Source: Taxawa tesnikishii (nom. ined.)
Taxonomy: Eukaryota; Ascomycota; Dothideomycetes; Dothideales
Assembly (NCBI GenBank): GCA_030247885.1
Contig: JAPDRO010000010.1
Span: forward strand, 682,001 to 746,000
Direction of reading: 5' to 3'
DNA: 64,000 bases
The position numbers and the translations under genes were made by a program. Positions 49,510-59,235 of the stretch are shown in pieces; within the stretch, counting starts at the first letter, position 1; each line of letters opens with the position of its first letter. The notes below the pieces were generated by a model, which ran no database searches, was not told the origin of the DNA, and saw only the letters and a list, made by a program, of their open reading frames with translations.

Positions 49510-52054
49510 ATGGGCGCTGCATCCAACCCCAAAACACAACCATCAGCTAGCAACTGTAGCAATGACAAGGATAGCCCGCCCAGCTCCTCGAGTTCACAGC
49601 CGCCAAAAAGCGTCACCAAACGACGGTCGCTTGCAGCGAATGCCGTAAAAGGAAGGTCAAGGTAAGCAATCCTTCTCCCGCCTTCTTGGGAACCGCTCAG
49701 AGATATGTGTCACACTGCTAACTTCCGACAGTGCGATGGCCAAAGGTAACAAAAGGATATCTCGTCCTGATGGTGAAGGATGCTGATCTCGTAGACCCGC
49801 TTGCCAGTCATGCATCACACGAGGCCTTCAGCAAGAGTGCCACTTCGACGCAGATCCGGATGCACCTCCCATTGTAGCTCTGAAAAGAAAGTACGAGCAT
49901 CTCCAAAAGCGAGTGGCGACGTGAAAGAGCTTTTCAGGATGATCAAGCAAAGACCAGAGTCAGAGGCTGCAGAGATCTTCAGGAGGATCAGGACAAACGA
50001 GGACCTTTCATCCCTTCTAACTGACATCAAGGGGAGCGATATGCTGACCCAGGCTCGCATGGTGGATATCGATTCACACCGGAACATGCAACAGCAACAG
50101 CAACAGCAACGGCTCAGCTCCTGGGAGGAGAGTGCCCTTCGCCACCCCAATGCATATCCTGTTCTGGCACCCTTTGAGATACCGGCCAGTTTGTACAGGA
50201 GTCCTCCGGTCGAGTTTCACCAGTCCCCACGAAGCGCCCGGATGAAGTCGCAGAGTCAACAACCGCATCGCGAAAACTTGTCCGAATTGACATCAATGCT
50301 GTTCAGGTGTGCAATTGCTGACAACCAAGCCAGGTATCGCCAGCACTCGGCGGATTATGCAAGCATGAGCTCCACAAATTCCTCAGCATCGGCGCGAGAT
50401 ATATCCTCCCCTACAAGTCCGTTCTTCTCATTGAGCTTTACCACGAACGCTCCAGACTTCAGGGAAGATCGCTCACGACAGACTCTATGCGACCAACGCC
50501 TCGACAACGCAAGAGCAGCAGACTGGACAGATGCTTCTATCGACGATCACACCTTCAGGAGCATAGTCTCTATGTATCTCTCCTGGGCACATCCCGGTTG
50601 CAGGGTCTTCGATGAGGATCTTTTCGTGGATGACTTGGTAACAAACAGACAAGATTTCTGCTCACGCATATTGGTGGCTGCAATTTGTGCAATGGCCTGT
50701 GTATGCTGTCCACCCTCAACCATTGACCTGAAGTCTTGCTGACATATCCCAGCTTAGTTACAGCACCCTCAACCCTGCCACATCAGATTTGGGTCGGTGG
50801 TTTTTGATAGCGCAAAGACCATGTGGGGTCAAAGCGAGCGCGCAGGCGTACTCAGTTCTTTGACCGATGTGTCGGTAGCGTATGTGATGTCTAATGTTGC
50901 GCACCTTCTGGGCAAATCCAAGCTCGGAACGTCGTTTCAGTCTTCAGGCACCAGATCAGCCAAGCATCTTGGTCTCTTCCGCAAACAGACAGCGGATCAG
51001 ATGTACGACGTTCGAAATCCCAGACTTAGGAGAGCCCGGGCGGTAGTGGCATGGGGAGCTTACTGCCAGAATGCGTAAGTTGTCGATCTTGATTCGCGAC
51101 TCTCACGTTTGTCGTCTAACTTTGTCAGACGTGCTTTCTTTTACATGCACGAAGAAACGGAACTGAGAACCCCTCCTCCGGTACCTATTCCCTACGATCC
51201 GGATGCCGAGGAAAGCATATGTTGGGATCCGTACCCTTTCAGTCGACTTCCCATGCCTCTTCACCAAGGGGCCGTGTTCAAGGCGATGTGCGAGTTGTGG
51301 ATCATCGGAGCTGATATGGCAACTTTGTACCACGCTCAGCATGCCGCGTCCCCTGAACAAGTCAAGGACCAAGCCAGCTCACTCCGTGAACGGCTGTTTG
51401 AGTGGGCTGATAGCCTATCGTATCCTCTTACACGAACCCCTAGCGCACTTCCGCACGTGCTGATGATGCAGTAAGTGTAAAGATCGACCTGCAAGGTACC
51501 AAACTCGCTGATATCCTGTGAGCATCTATTTCCATACAATGGTCGTTGAGCTCTATAGACCATTCACCAACGTCACTATCGAGGCATCTGAGGATCTGCT
51601 AGATCCTCCCGATACATATCCGGACCAGCTCACCACCGCCTCTGTCCAACAGTTGGAGCGAATCATTTACCATTATCGCACACAGTACGGGAGTCCGCGA
51701 AGCCTCTACATGGAAGCCACCTTGCTTTATGTGGCATTTGCCACCTTACCGCACCTCCAGGTCTCGGAGTCACGTTTCTTCTTCTGTCTCAGCATCGAGA
51801 TGCTCTTCGAAATGTCAAAGACGTTTCCAGTGATCGTATACGTCTTGAAAGCGGTCAATTCAGCCATGGAGGCTCGTAGTGCCCCGCTGCCACCCGAAGT
51901 GCAGACGACTGTTGAGAAGATGCAGCAAGTCGTCTCTGATGCCGAACGTGCCGGAACAGGAGACGATACAGCCACGGAAAGTTGCGGTGATGTGGACCTT
52001 CAATTAGCTCCAGGAGACCTCGAGGCCGTCAAAATGGGCAGCCGTCTGCAATGA
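49510..52054 (+). CDS. Zn2Cys6 transcription factor (regulator 2), with a probable frameshift
   Basis: The cluster reads TVACSECRKRKVK, then CDGQR, then PACQSCITRGLQQECHF across introns 49662-49731 and 49746-49794, giving C-x2-C-x6-C and C-x2-C spacing. The next segment (YEHLQKRVA, then DVKELFRMIKQRPESEAAEI) aligns with YDASQKQLHDLQRLLGMLRD of regulator 1 only if one base is missing near 49918. A CAG/CAA run encodes seven Gln at about 50090. The fungal regulatory domain follows (SIVSMYLSWAHPGCRVFDED; ILVAAICAMAC; VSVAYVMSNVAHLLG; HTMVVELYRPF), with introns near 50750, 51080 and 51475. The true start is uncertain: the ATG at 49510 is not in frame with the zinc cluster without another intron. 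Paralogous to the gene at 19393. Confidence 0.82.
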
Positions 52055-53993
52055 GATCACGATCTGGACCTTCGTAGGAGAGACGAAGATTGAGCTTTCC
52101 TAACGGTCTCCCCTGCAACAACTCCTTATAAACACTCGCTTTGCCGAAGACTCTCTTGGACGATTACTCTGCACGACCGATAATGCCATGGATCAGAATG
52201 GCAACACCCGGACGCATCTTTGCATCCAGGGTGGATCACCTTCATATGTTGTTTCAGCTTCCGAGCGGAGCTGTTTGCTATAGGCTTGGCTCAAGCACTA
52301 CTGTTACGAAGCCACAAACAACATGCGCGACAGGCTTGGCAAGGAAGAACGAAAATCAGGAAGAGCTCGTCCTGACTTCTTAACCAACCGCAATGCTTCA
52401 AACGTCAGAACGGGATCTTCTTGACCTTAAGAACCTTGGGGTTGGCTAGCAGGGTGCTGATCATGTTGTAATGACTGTTCTGGACCGTCGAACGTGCCTA
52501 GCCCTGTTTTATCCTATTGCCAATGCAGTAGTAGCGCTTCGGTCGGGCTGTCTCAATGCTTGGTTTGTGGAGAAGAGCCGGTACGTACATTGCGCAGAAC
52601 CTCTAACGTTAGTATGTCAGTAAAGGTCTCTTTGAGAAGAACTGTTCTAGACTTCCCGTTTGGAACCGGCCGAAGTGCGCTGTAGAGCTTTTGCTCACGT
52701 GATCAAGGCTGCTAATGGAAAGAGAAGAGAGGTGTTTCCAAGCTTTCCACGCTAGTTGGGCGAGATTGCATGGCAAACAACCGCCGTCCCCCTGTGTAGG
52801 GAGGCACAAGATGTATCCAATCCAGGAGAACCGAAGGATAACCGGACCAGTAGAACGTGTTGCCGGATGTGTTGTCGAACCTGCACATAACCCTTCCTTG
52901 AGCATAAGTGACCTTGCCTTGAGAATAAATGCCATCTCCGTCAATGATCTGACAGCTACTGAGCAACAACATCGACAGGATTTGAGTACAGGCAGTACAC
53001 ACGTAACCGGATGGTGGAATGTTCCGTAGAAGCCAACGTTGATTGATGGGGTTAGTCAGATGGGTACGGCTGGAGGGACGCTATAAGCTTTCTTGTTATA
53101 GTCACATGGTCCTGATCTCTTCTGATTGGGTCTGCTAGGCTGTATAATGCGGATACGTCACGTTTCAGTGTCACGCGACTTAATGCCATCACGCAACCCA
53201 ATTTTCGCACGCGATGTCCTCCACTCCCTTGCTCTCACTGTTTTACTGTCAGCCCAAGAGAATTTTCGCCGCTTCTCGCAAGTTAGAGGGTGTGTACGCC
53301 TGACTAGAGAGGACATTCTCGTAAGCGGAGAATGCAGGCGCCACTCTGGCACTATAGCAGATGCAAGAGAAAGGCACTTCGTCTGCATCGGCGCGCATGC
53401 TTTGCATCGTGTCCGAGACCGCGGTGGCAAAGATCGCTAGAACGACTAGACTATATTCCGGCTTAACGTCCTTGACCTTCACAACAGGCCCGCAGTTGAC
53501 CGTAAGGACAGCGCCAGCTCGGCGAAGCTAGGCAATACGTGTGTCGGTCAGACCGACACGTGGGATATAGGGAACGTGCCGGATACGTGCGTGATATTGG
53601 CTGAGTGTTCGACCAAGTATTCCGAATGGATCTGTATCCTCTAGCGATGTCGATGCCGAACCGGCAGGTGGTGGCATGGCCGGAGTGAACAGCACAACCA
53701 GGGCTTCCCCGACAGATTGCGAAGGGTACGTATGCTCCGATCGGACGACCGAAGAAGGCGTACAGAGGGCTGGGGTTTTGATGTTGTCAAGGAAGGCGAC
53801 TGCTTGACTTGTGCCATGACTGCGATCTTCGTGAGACTGACTGTGATCTTCAATCAGTGACTAACATGGTGCGGAGAATGTGTAGGTGTTCCCGATCCCG
53901 TGAAAACACGCATTGCTTGAAAATGGAAGCGATGCTCGCAAATGCGAAATGACGAAGGAACACGGAAGCAGACGGTGCTACGTGCCTAAGAGG
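52055..53993. other. Gene-free stretch of 1.9 kb
   Basis: No convincing exon is present. A short minus-strand frame at 53249-53482 has a hydrophobic run (SLVVLAIFATAVSDT) but no start codon, so it cannot be called a gene. No terminal repeats occur before TA at 53994. Confidence 0.4.
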
Positions 53994-53995
53994 TA

Positions 53996-55455
53996 ACGAA
54001 CTTCCCCACTTGATGCACGTTCCCACTTGATGCACGCTTTTCGGGTCTCAGCGATACATGAAAGGACAGCTCTAATTATTTGACCACTAGGTGCATCAGC
54101 CTAAGATTTTACACAGCTCAAGAAGAATAGTAACAGAACTGTTCTAACTACTGATTAACTGAAAGATATCGTGAGGGCGGCTGTGTGCTGCGCCCGGAGC
54201 GTAACCTCTGCGAAACTGGTACCCAGCCTGTATCTCGCTGGCGCAAAGCATGACCAGAGCTCCTCCCTCTTGGAATAGTCTCACGCTGAAGCTGACACGC
54301 CGAAGAACCTAGAACACCATCCAAACCGCTTGTGTCTTGTTGAGTGCGTTGTGTGGAAGGCTGTGCGTGAAGCCTCTTCTGGGGTACCTCTACCTCCTCC
54401 TCTTCAAGACCCCTCTTCTTAGGCTTAGCAGCGCCGACTTTCGCTGCTCTTACCACTATCACTTCTTCTTCCTCTGTACTAGTAGCCTGAGGCTGCTTAG
54501 TAGTTTGCGCATGCTTGCCAGCTTGTTGCGCTGCTTTCTTTGCCGCTCGTTCAGCCTTTTTACGATCCAGCTCTACTTTTGCTGCCTCGCGCGCTACAAC
54601 ACGCGCAGCCTTCCTTTCCTCCTTCTCACGCACTTTGTCTGCTCGTGCTCTAGCTGCTTCAAGCTTGCGATCTTGTATAGCTTGCTTGCGTTGGCGCTCC
54701 GCCTCCGCTTCGTTGGCTGCTTGCTGGCGAGCTCGCTCAACCCGAGCGGGACTAAAGAACTGTGCTCGTGTGAGACAATTCTTTTCGTAGACCTAGAGAG
54801 GCCTATCAAGAAGCCTTTCTCGTCAAAGTTGTACGTGTTTGATGGCGTGACGTTATACTGCTCCATCTTTTTGTGAAGCTAGGTCAAGAGCGTTAGACGC
54901 GCATACTAGAAGCAGGCTGCACGCTACTATAACGCAGGTGGGAGAAAACTGACTAGGTCAAAGAAGTCTTGGAAGTAGTGCGAGTTATCTGCTACCTTGC
55001 GCTTGTGATCGATCACCCGTAGGTACACGCTGGTAAGGCGATCGCGGTGTCGCTGGTAGAAGCGCGTGACCCAGTTCTTTCCAAGCTTAGTTTTCGTGAC
55101 CTCCTCAGCGATATTCTTAAGCATTTGCGGTGTTGGTGGAAGGCCACGGTCCGTAAGTCTATTCAGATGCGCAACAAGCACCTCTTCTTGTGCGTTTGTG
55201 AGCTTCTGGCGGACATTGGAGTTGGCTTGTTGAATTGTGTCTGTCTCGCCTTTATGGCGCCTTGCTAGCGTTCTGCGGTCGATGTTCCACTTTCGCGCGC
55301 TTGCAGCATAGTTCACACGCTCTTGCGACTCCAAATCATCTAACGCGCAAGCTATACGAGTGTTGAGGTCCATTGTGGAGTAGAATGAGTTTGGCTGTTC
55401 GTGATGCGCAGAAGTGGGCATTACGCGGGATCGGGCATCACGCGGGGAACTACGT
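53996..55455 (-). mobile_element. Fot-like element B2, internal-deletion copy of family B
   Basis: TA at 53994-53995 and 55456-55457 flank a 1460-bp unit related to B1 (2005 bp). The left end reads ACGAACTTCCCCACTTGATG with the word TTGATGCACG twice; the right end read inward is ACGTAGTTCCCCGCGTGATG with the word ATGCCC, so the two ends differ. The central catalytic part is deleted. It could only move with a transposase from elsewhere. Confidence 0.9.
54148..55421 (-). pseudogene. Family B transposase with deleted catalytic centre
   Basis: The 5' exon (55421-54927) has MDLNTRIACALDDLESQERV and LGKNWVTRFYQRHRDRLTSV. The conserved intron (about 54867-54926) separates it from MEQYNVTPSNTYNFDEKGFL and IGLSRSTKRIVSHE. 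Sequence then jumps to the basic C-terminus (KEERKAARVVAREAAKVELD; RLRSGRSTQPPSRYL) with an intervening frame change. The LILDGH and LQPLDVG catalytic motifs of B1 are absent, so no active enzyme can be made. Confidence 0.88.
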
Positions 55456-55617
55456 TACCAGGGCAGTCAGGCTCCGAAACAAACGAAAGACACCCGAAAC
55501 AGTGGCCGATGCCAGTATGCCTCCCTCACTTTTGCGGCCGCAAGAAAGGGTGCCAAGCTTACGCTCCTGTGTCGTTTCTTAGAGTCTCGGGCACGTTCCT
55601 TGCTTCCATTACGTATC

Positions 55618-56075
55618 GCTAGAGTTTGTGGAAATCGAGGGAGCAGGAACAGACCCTCACCACCATCTTGTCGTGGACGGAGTAGGTAGTGGCAATCTTG
55701 CCAACTAGCGCCGGAAAGAGCCTTTCCTTCATGTTGCCGTGTACGCTACCTGATGCTAGGATCATTATTCTTATCGTACCGCTCGTATCCCTTCGGGCAG
55801 ACCTGCTTCGGCGGATACGGTAACTGAACATCGGTTACCATGAATGGCTACCAAGAGAAAGTTGAGAAGCATCGCTCATGATCGTTAGCGTTGAGGCCGC
55901 GGCCACAACACACTTCATAAGATACGTACCAAGCCTACTCGCCTGGCAAAAACTCGATCGAACCGTGATCGACGAATGCCACCTGACAGTAACTGCCGCT
56001 GACTACCGATCAAGCATCGTCGACCTTGCTGCGGTCCGCACTCTCGGGACACAGTTTGTCTACCTCCAGCTACGT
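55618..56075 (+). pseudogene. RecQ/TLH-like DNA helicase relic
   Basis: One frame on the plus strand keeps helicase motifs in the correct order: KSREQEQTLTTIL, the P-loop TSAGKSLSFMLPCTLP, motif Ia IIILIVPLVSLRADLLRRIR, a motif like IVSVEAAATTHFIRY, the DECH box in KLDRTVIDECHLTVTAADYR and the start of motif III (TLGTQFVYL). Three in-frame stops (before VVAILPTS, after LLRRIR and after PRES) and the loss of everything after motif III make it dead. Similar RecQ-type helicases (telomere-linked helicases) are multi-copy near chromosome ends in many fungi. The match is from memory of the family, not from a search. It is convergent with the I9-like gene. Confidence 0.72.
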
Positions 56076-56285
56076 GTATGATAACTTCGCTGCAGTCTTC
56101 TCCACGACTGCTGACGATGTGCTCACTCATTTCGTTGTCTAGAGCAGCTCCGCATCAGTCACCGAGATCTCCGTGCCCTGGGATATCAGGGTTTCGGTCG
56201 ATACCAATCACAAGGTCCCCTGGTGCGGAGTTCCACTGCACTATCAACAACGCTGTCGGCGCCATACTGAGCCAGATCAAAACTA

Positions 56286-57632
56286 TGGTGACTCGTCAAA
56301 AGTATCGGGATTCTCCGAATCTGAATCCTACCCTCGGATGCACTACCATATGCTTTGTACTCACAACACTAGCAATTGACTAGCAAACTGAGTATAGAAT
56401 AGTTCAAACACCATAGATTTGCGTTACAATTCAGGAAAAGTGATCTTCGTTAGTATTTAGTGTACCAGCCATCGTTATGAAGGCAAGCCTGAATCCTATC
56501 TATCATGCTAGCAACACAGTTGTACACCTTCTCACTATCAACCTGATCCCATGCACTAATGAGTGCATCCTCCATCCTCTCATGAATGCATTCCTCACTA
56601 CTAGACCAGCGATCCATGTTAGGAAAGAGCTCAAAAACCTTCTTCTTTAGCATAGCCCAAAGGTGCTCAATTGGATTCAAATCTGGTGAGTATGGAGGCC
56701 AGTCTTTCAACAGATTGATGCTACTCTTCTTCAGAAAAGTTGCTGACTTTCTGGCTGTATGGACTCTAGCATTATCCTGTTGAAACAGCAGTTCTTCTTT
56801 GTACATAGGGAGCAGGCCTATAGTAAGAGCATCAATGTATGAGTTTGCTAAGTAGCCTTGCCTCTTTGACTCCATATCCCTACGCATAACAATTAACTCA
56901 GTCTTTTGATCATTGTAGATACTACCCCATACCATGATACGTATGTCCTTGCTCTTGTTGAATGGTTGTACCTTATCTTTGTCATATGCTTGGCCAGACA
57001 TTCGCCATACCCATACAGCTGGTTTGCCAGCTCCACGCTCTACAGAACACTCGTCTGAAAAGATGACTTTTAGCCAGTCTTCAACAGTCCAATGCTTGTG
57101 TAATTCACACCATTCTCTTCTCTTTTGGCAGTAGCCTCTGACAACAAAGGTCGCTTCTTGGCAATCCAATCTTGGATGCCTTGATCCTTTAGAATCCGGT
57201 AAACAGTTGAGTGGTGCAATCTAGCTGGAGATCCTTCAAAAGCTCGCTATAGGTTTTGAATGGATTGTTACGTGCGTAACGAAGGATAGCACGCTTTGTG
57301 CGCTCTGTACAACGCTGTGGACGGCCTGAGCGAGGTTTTGAGACACCTTGTGGATTGTTGGAGGCGTTGTTGATAGTCCTGTTGATGGTGGAAGCTGGTA
57401 CGTTGAAAAGGTCGCGTATCTTATATTGTGGCATACCAGCAGCAGCCGCTCCAACGATCTGATTTCTCGTAGCTGGTGAGAGCTCAGTCTGGCGACGTCG
57501 GTTACGCGAGATAGCAGCAAGAGCACGAGTTTGAGGCGCCATAATGGTAGTTCAATTGATGGAGGGTGTTCTGGTTTGACGCGTTGCGACGATCAATCGC
57601 GGAAGAATTCCGATACTTTTGACGAGTCACCA
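56286..57632 (-). mobile_element. Tc1-like DNA transposon T5
   Basis: TA at 56284-56285 and 57633-57634 flank inverted ends TGGTGACTCGTCAAAAGTAT. Length is 1347 bp. The body is related to T1-T3 but the terminal repeats have diverged (those end CCTCGGCAAAAGTC). It is inserted in the I9-like gene. The transposase is nearly complete but has frame changes. Confidence 0.93.
56450..57542 (-). pseudogene. Tc1-like transposase of T5, about two frameshifts
   Basis: The N-terminal piece (57542-57189) starts MAPQTRALAAISRNRRRQ with two helix-turn-helix units and GRPQRC. Frame changes near 57215 and 57135 separate it from a long 3' piece (57169-56450) with VEDWLKVIFSDECSVERGAG, RRDMESKRQGYLANSYIDAL, ELLFQQDNARVHTARKSATF and WPPYSPDLNPIEHLWAMLKK. 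I count 35 residues between the second Asp and the Glu. Unlike T2 and T3 it keeps Trp in VEDW. It is the best-preserved catalytic half of the family in this window. Confidence 0.9.
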
Positions 57633-57867
57633 TAGCTTGATAACCGAAGGTATACCTGCGAAACTCAGGCGAGCTTAACAGGTTCTGGCCGATGGTGTAG
57701 AAGTGCTGTTCTAGAGTATAGTTCTCGTAAAACGTGACCAAGTACTCATTGGGATACTTGTTGCGGATATCTATGCCCTCGAGAGGCGCCAAGTAGCCCC
57801 CGTGTTCGCTCGACAACGATCGTGCGGTCCAACATGTAAGTAAGGTGAAGATGGAGGTAAAGAACAT

Positions 57868-58289
57868 AGCAATGAATCTGCGTTGATTCGCAAGTCCTCC
57901 TCGTCAGTATCGACTCGGTGTGTGAAGCGCACTGCAATCGATGAGGTCTGAAGTACGTCAGCTGCGGTTGATGATGTCGGAAGTGCACGCGCTGCAGGTG
58001 AAGAGGCCTTGAGCGTCTGCGGAGAGAATCATGTTCATGTTCATGTTCACGCGCCTGAATCATGCGGATCTCCACGGGGACAAAGCCTGCCATCGTCGCA
58101 ATCTCGACAGCCGAGGAATGCCGTTCGGACTCAGCCTACGCAGGGCAGCAGCAGCACAATACCAGATATGATGACTCTAGTGTGACAGATATGTTCTATA
58201 TGATGAAGGTTCACACTTGTGCATGGGAATTGCATGTGTGAGGGGCGTGGGGGTGTGGTGGGTGTGTATGTGCAATTCAAGTTTCACAC
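57868..58289. other. Intergenic, with a short ATGTTC tandem
   Basis: These 420 bp lie upstream of the I9-like gene and before the LINE. A tandem of CATGTT units (CATGTTCATGTTCATGTTCA) occurs near 58030. I could not see a target-site duplication that fixes the LINE 5' end. Confidence 0.45.
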
Positions 58290-58388
58290 TGCATCACTGC
58301 AAGTCCTATTGGGGTTCGAGTTTCCTTTGACCTCACGTCGTCGCGGTCGAGCTCACCAAGGCATGGTTCTCCAAGGACGTCTCCTCCG

Positions 58389-59234
58389 ATGTCCCTGAAC
58401 ACGTCACTGAAGAGTGCAATGAAATCAGTGACGAGCGAGCATAGCGCACAAGGTGTGACACTCGTTCTTGACATGAAAGACCTGGACAGCGAGATCGCAG
58501 AACAAGACAACGACGCGAGGAAGATGAAGGCACGGCTAGCAAGAGCGCTGAACAGCATCCAGGAGCTGAAGACCCCCGACGTACAAGACTTCAGGCTCTG
58601 GCACACGAACAAAGAGGTGCGGGTGATACGCTTCCGCGTCTCTAAGGAGGCGGAAGGCCCTTTCCGCCAGAACGCCGCGGCGTGGATCCACACGCACTTC
58701 AAGGGTGCAAGGCTGATAGGAGCGAAGTGGTATGCCGTCAAGGCCGACTGGGTCGACAAGGACTCAGTAAGTGACCCTGTCACGGGCATGATCACGGAAG
58801 AGGCATGCCGGGAGTTCGGCGAAGACAACGACGTCGAAGTGAAGCAGATGAAGTGGCTTGGCAGGCCGAAGCCAGGGGCCCAGTTCGCTTCCGCGGTCAT
58901 CAAGGTGGCCTCCAAGGAACAGGCCGAGAAGCTACTGATGGCCCGACTCATAGGCAAAGAGGTCACGTGCACAGGAATGACGGTGGAAGTGTCACCGTTC
59001 GAGGACAGGAGAGGGCCGGTGATATGCTTCAGATGCTAGGGCTACGGACACACCAAGAGGAACTGCCGACACGACGCCAAGTGCGCGAACTGCGCAAAAG
59101 AAGGTCACGAGAGGTGTGACTCGCCGGAGGTCAAGTGTGCCAACTGCAGCGGACCGCACAGGGCCTTCGATCGCACGTGTCCGAAGTATAGGCAGCAAGC
59201 GCAGAGGGTCCTTACTATCCATAGCTACGAGTAG
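58389..59234 (+). pseudogene. LINE ORF1 (zinc-knuckle nucleic-acid-binding protein)
   Basis: The 281-codon frame has a coiled-coil N-terminus (LDSEIAEQDNDARKMKARLA), an RRM-like middle region (EVRVIRFRVSKEAEGPFRQN) and three CCHC zinc knuckles at the C-terminus (CFRC...HTKRNC, CANCAKEGHERC and CANCSGPHRAFDRTC). An in-frame TAG at 59037-59039 interrupts the first knuckle, directly after CFRC. The protein would bind LINE RNA. The stop at 59232 lies next to the start of ORF2. Confidence 0.85.
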
Positions 59235-59235
59235 C

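Larger units (their letters stand above)
56212..57867 (-). pseudogene. Secreted I9-inhibitor/S8-propeptide-like gene split by a Tc1-like element
   Basis: The ATG at 57867 opens a signal peptide (MFFTSIFTLLTCWTARSLSS) and then an inhibitor-I9-type fold (YPNEYLVTFYENYTLEQHFY; SSPEFRRYTFGYQA). The frame is broken at TA 57633-57634 by element T5. Directly beyond the element, at 56285 reading minus, the frame goes on with SFDLAQYGADSVVDSAVELR to a stop near 56212. The family includes subtilisin propeptides and free-standing proteinase inhibitors; no protease domain is seen, so a free-standing inhibitor is more likely. The insertion must abolish the secreted product. Confidence 0.75.

Noticed and set aside
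50088-50110. CAG/CAA run as a repeat of interest
   Set aside because: Seven Gln codons in a Zn2Cys6 regulator linker are ordinary.
53249-53482. Small secreted protein on the minus strand
   Set aside because: A hydrophobic stretch exists but there is no ATG and no plausible upstream exon.
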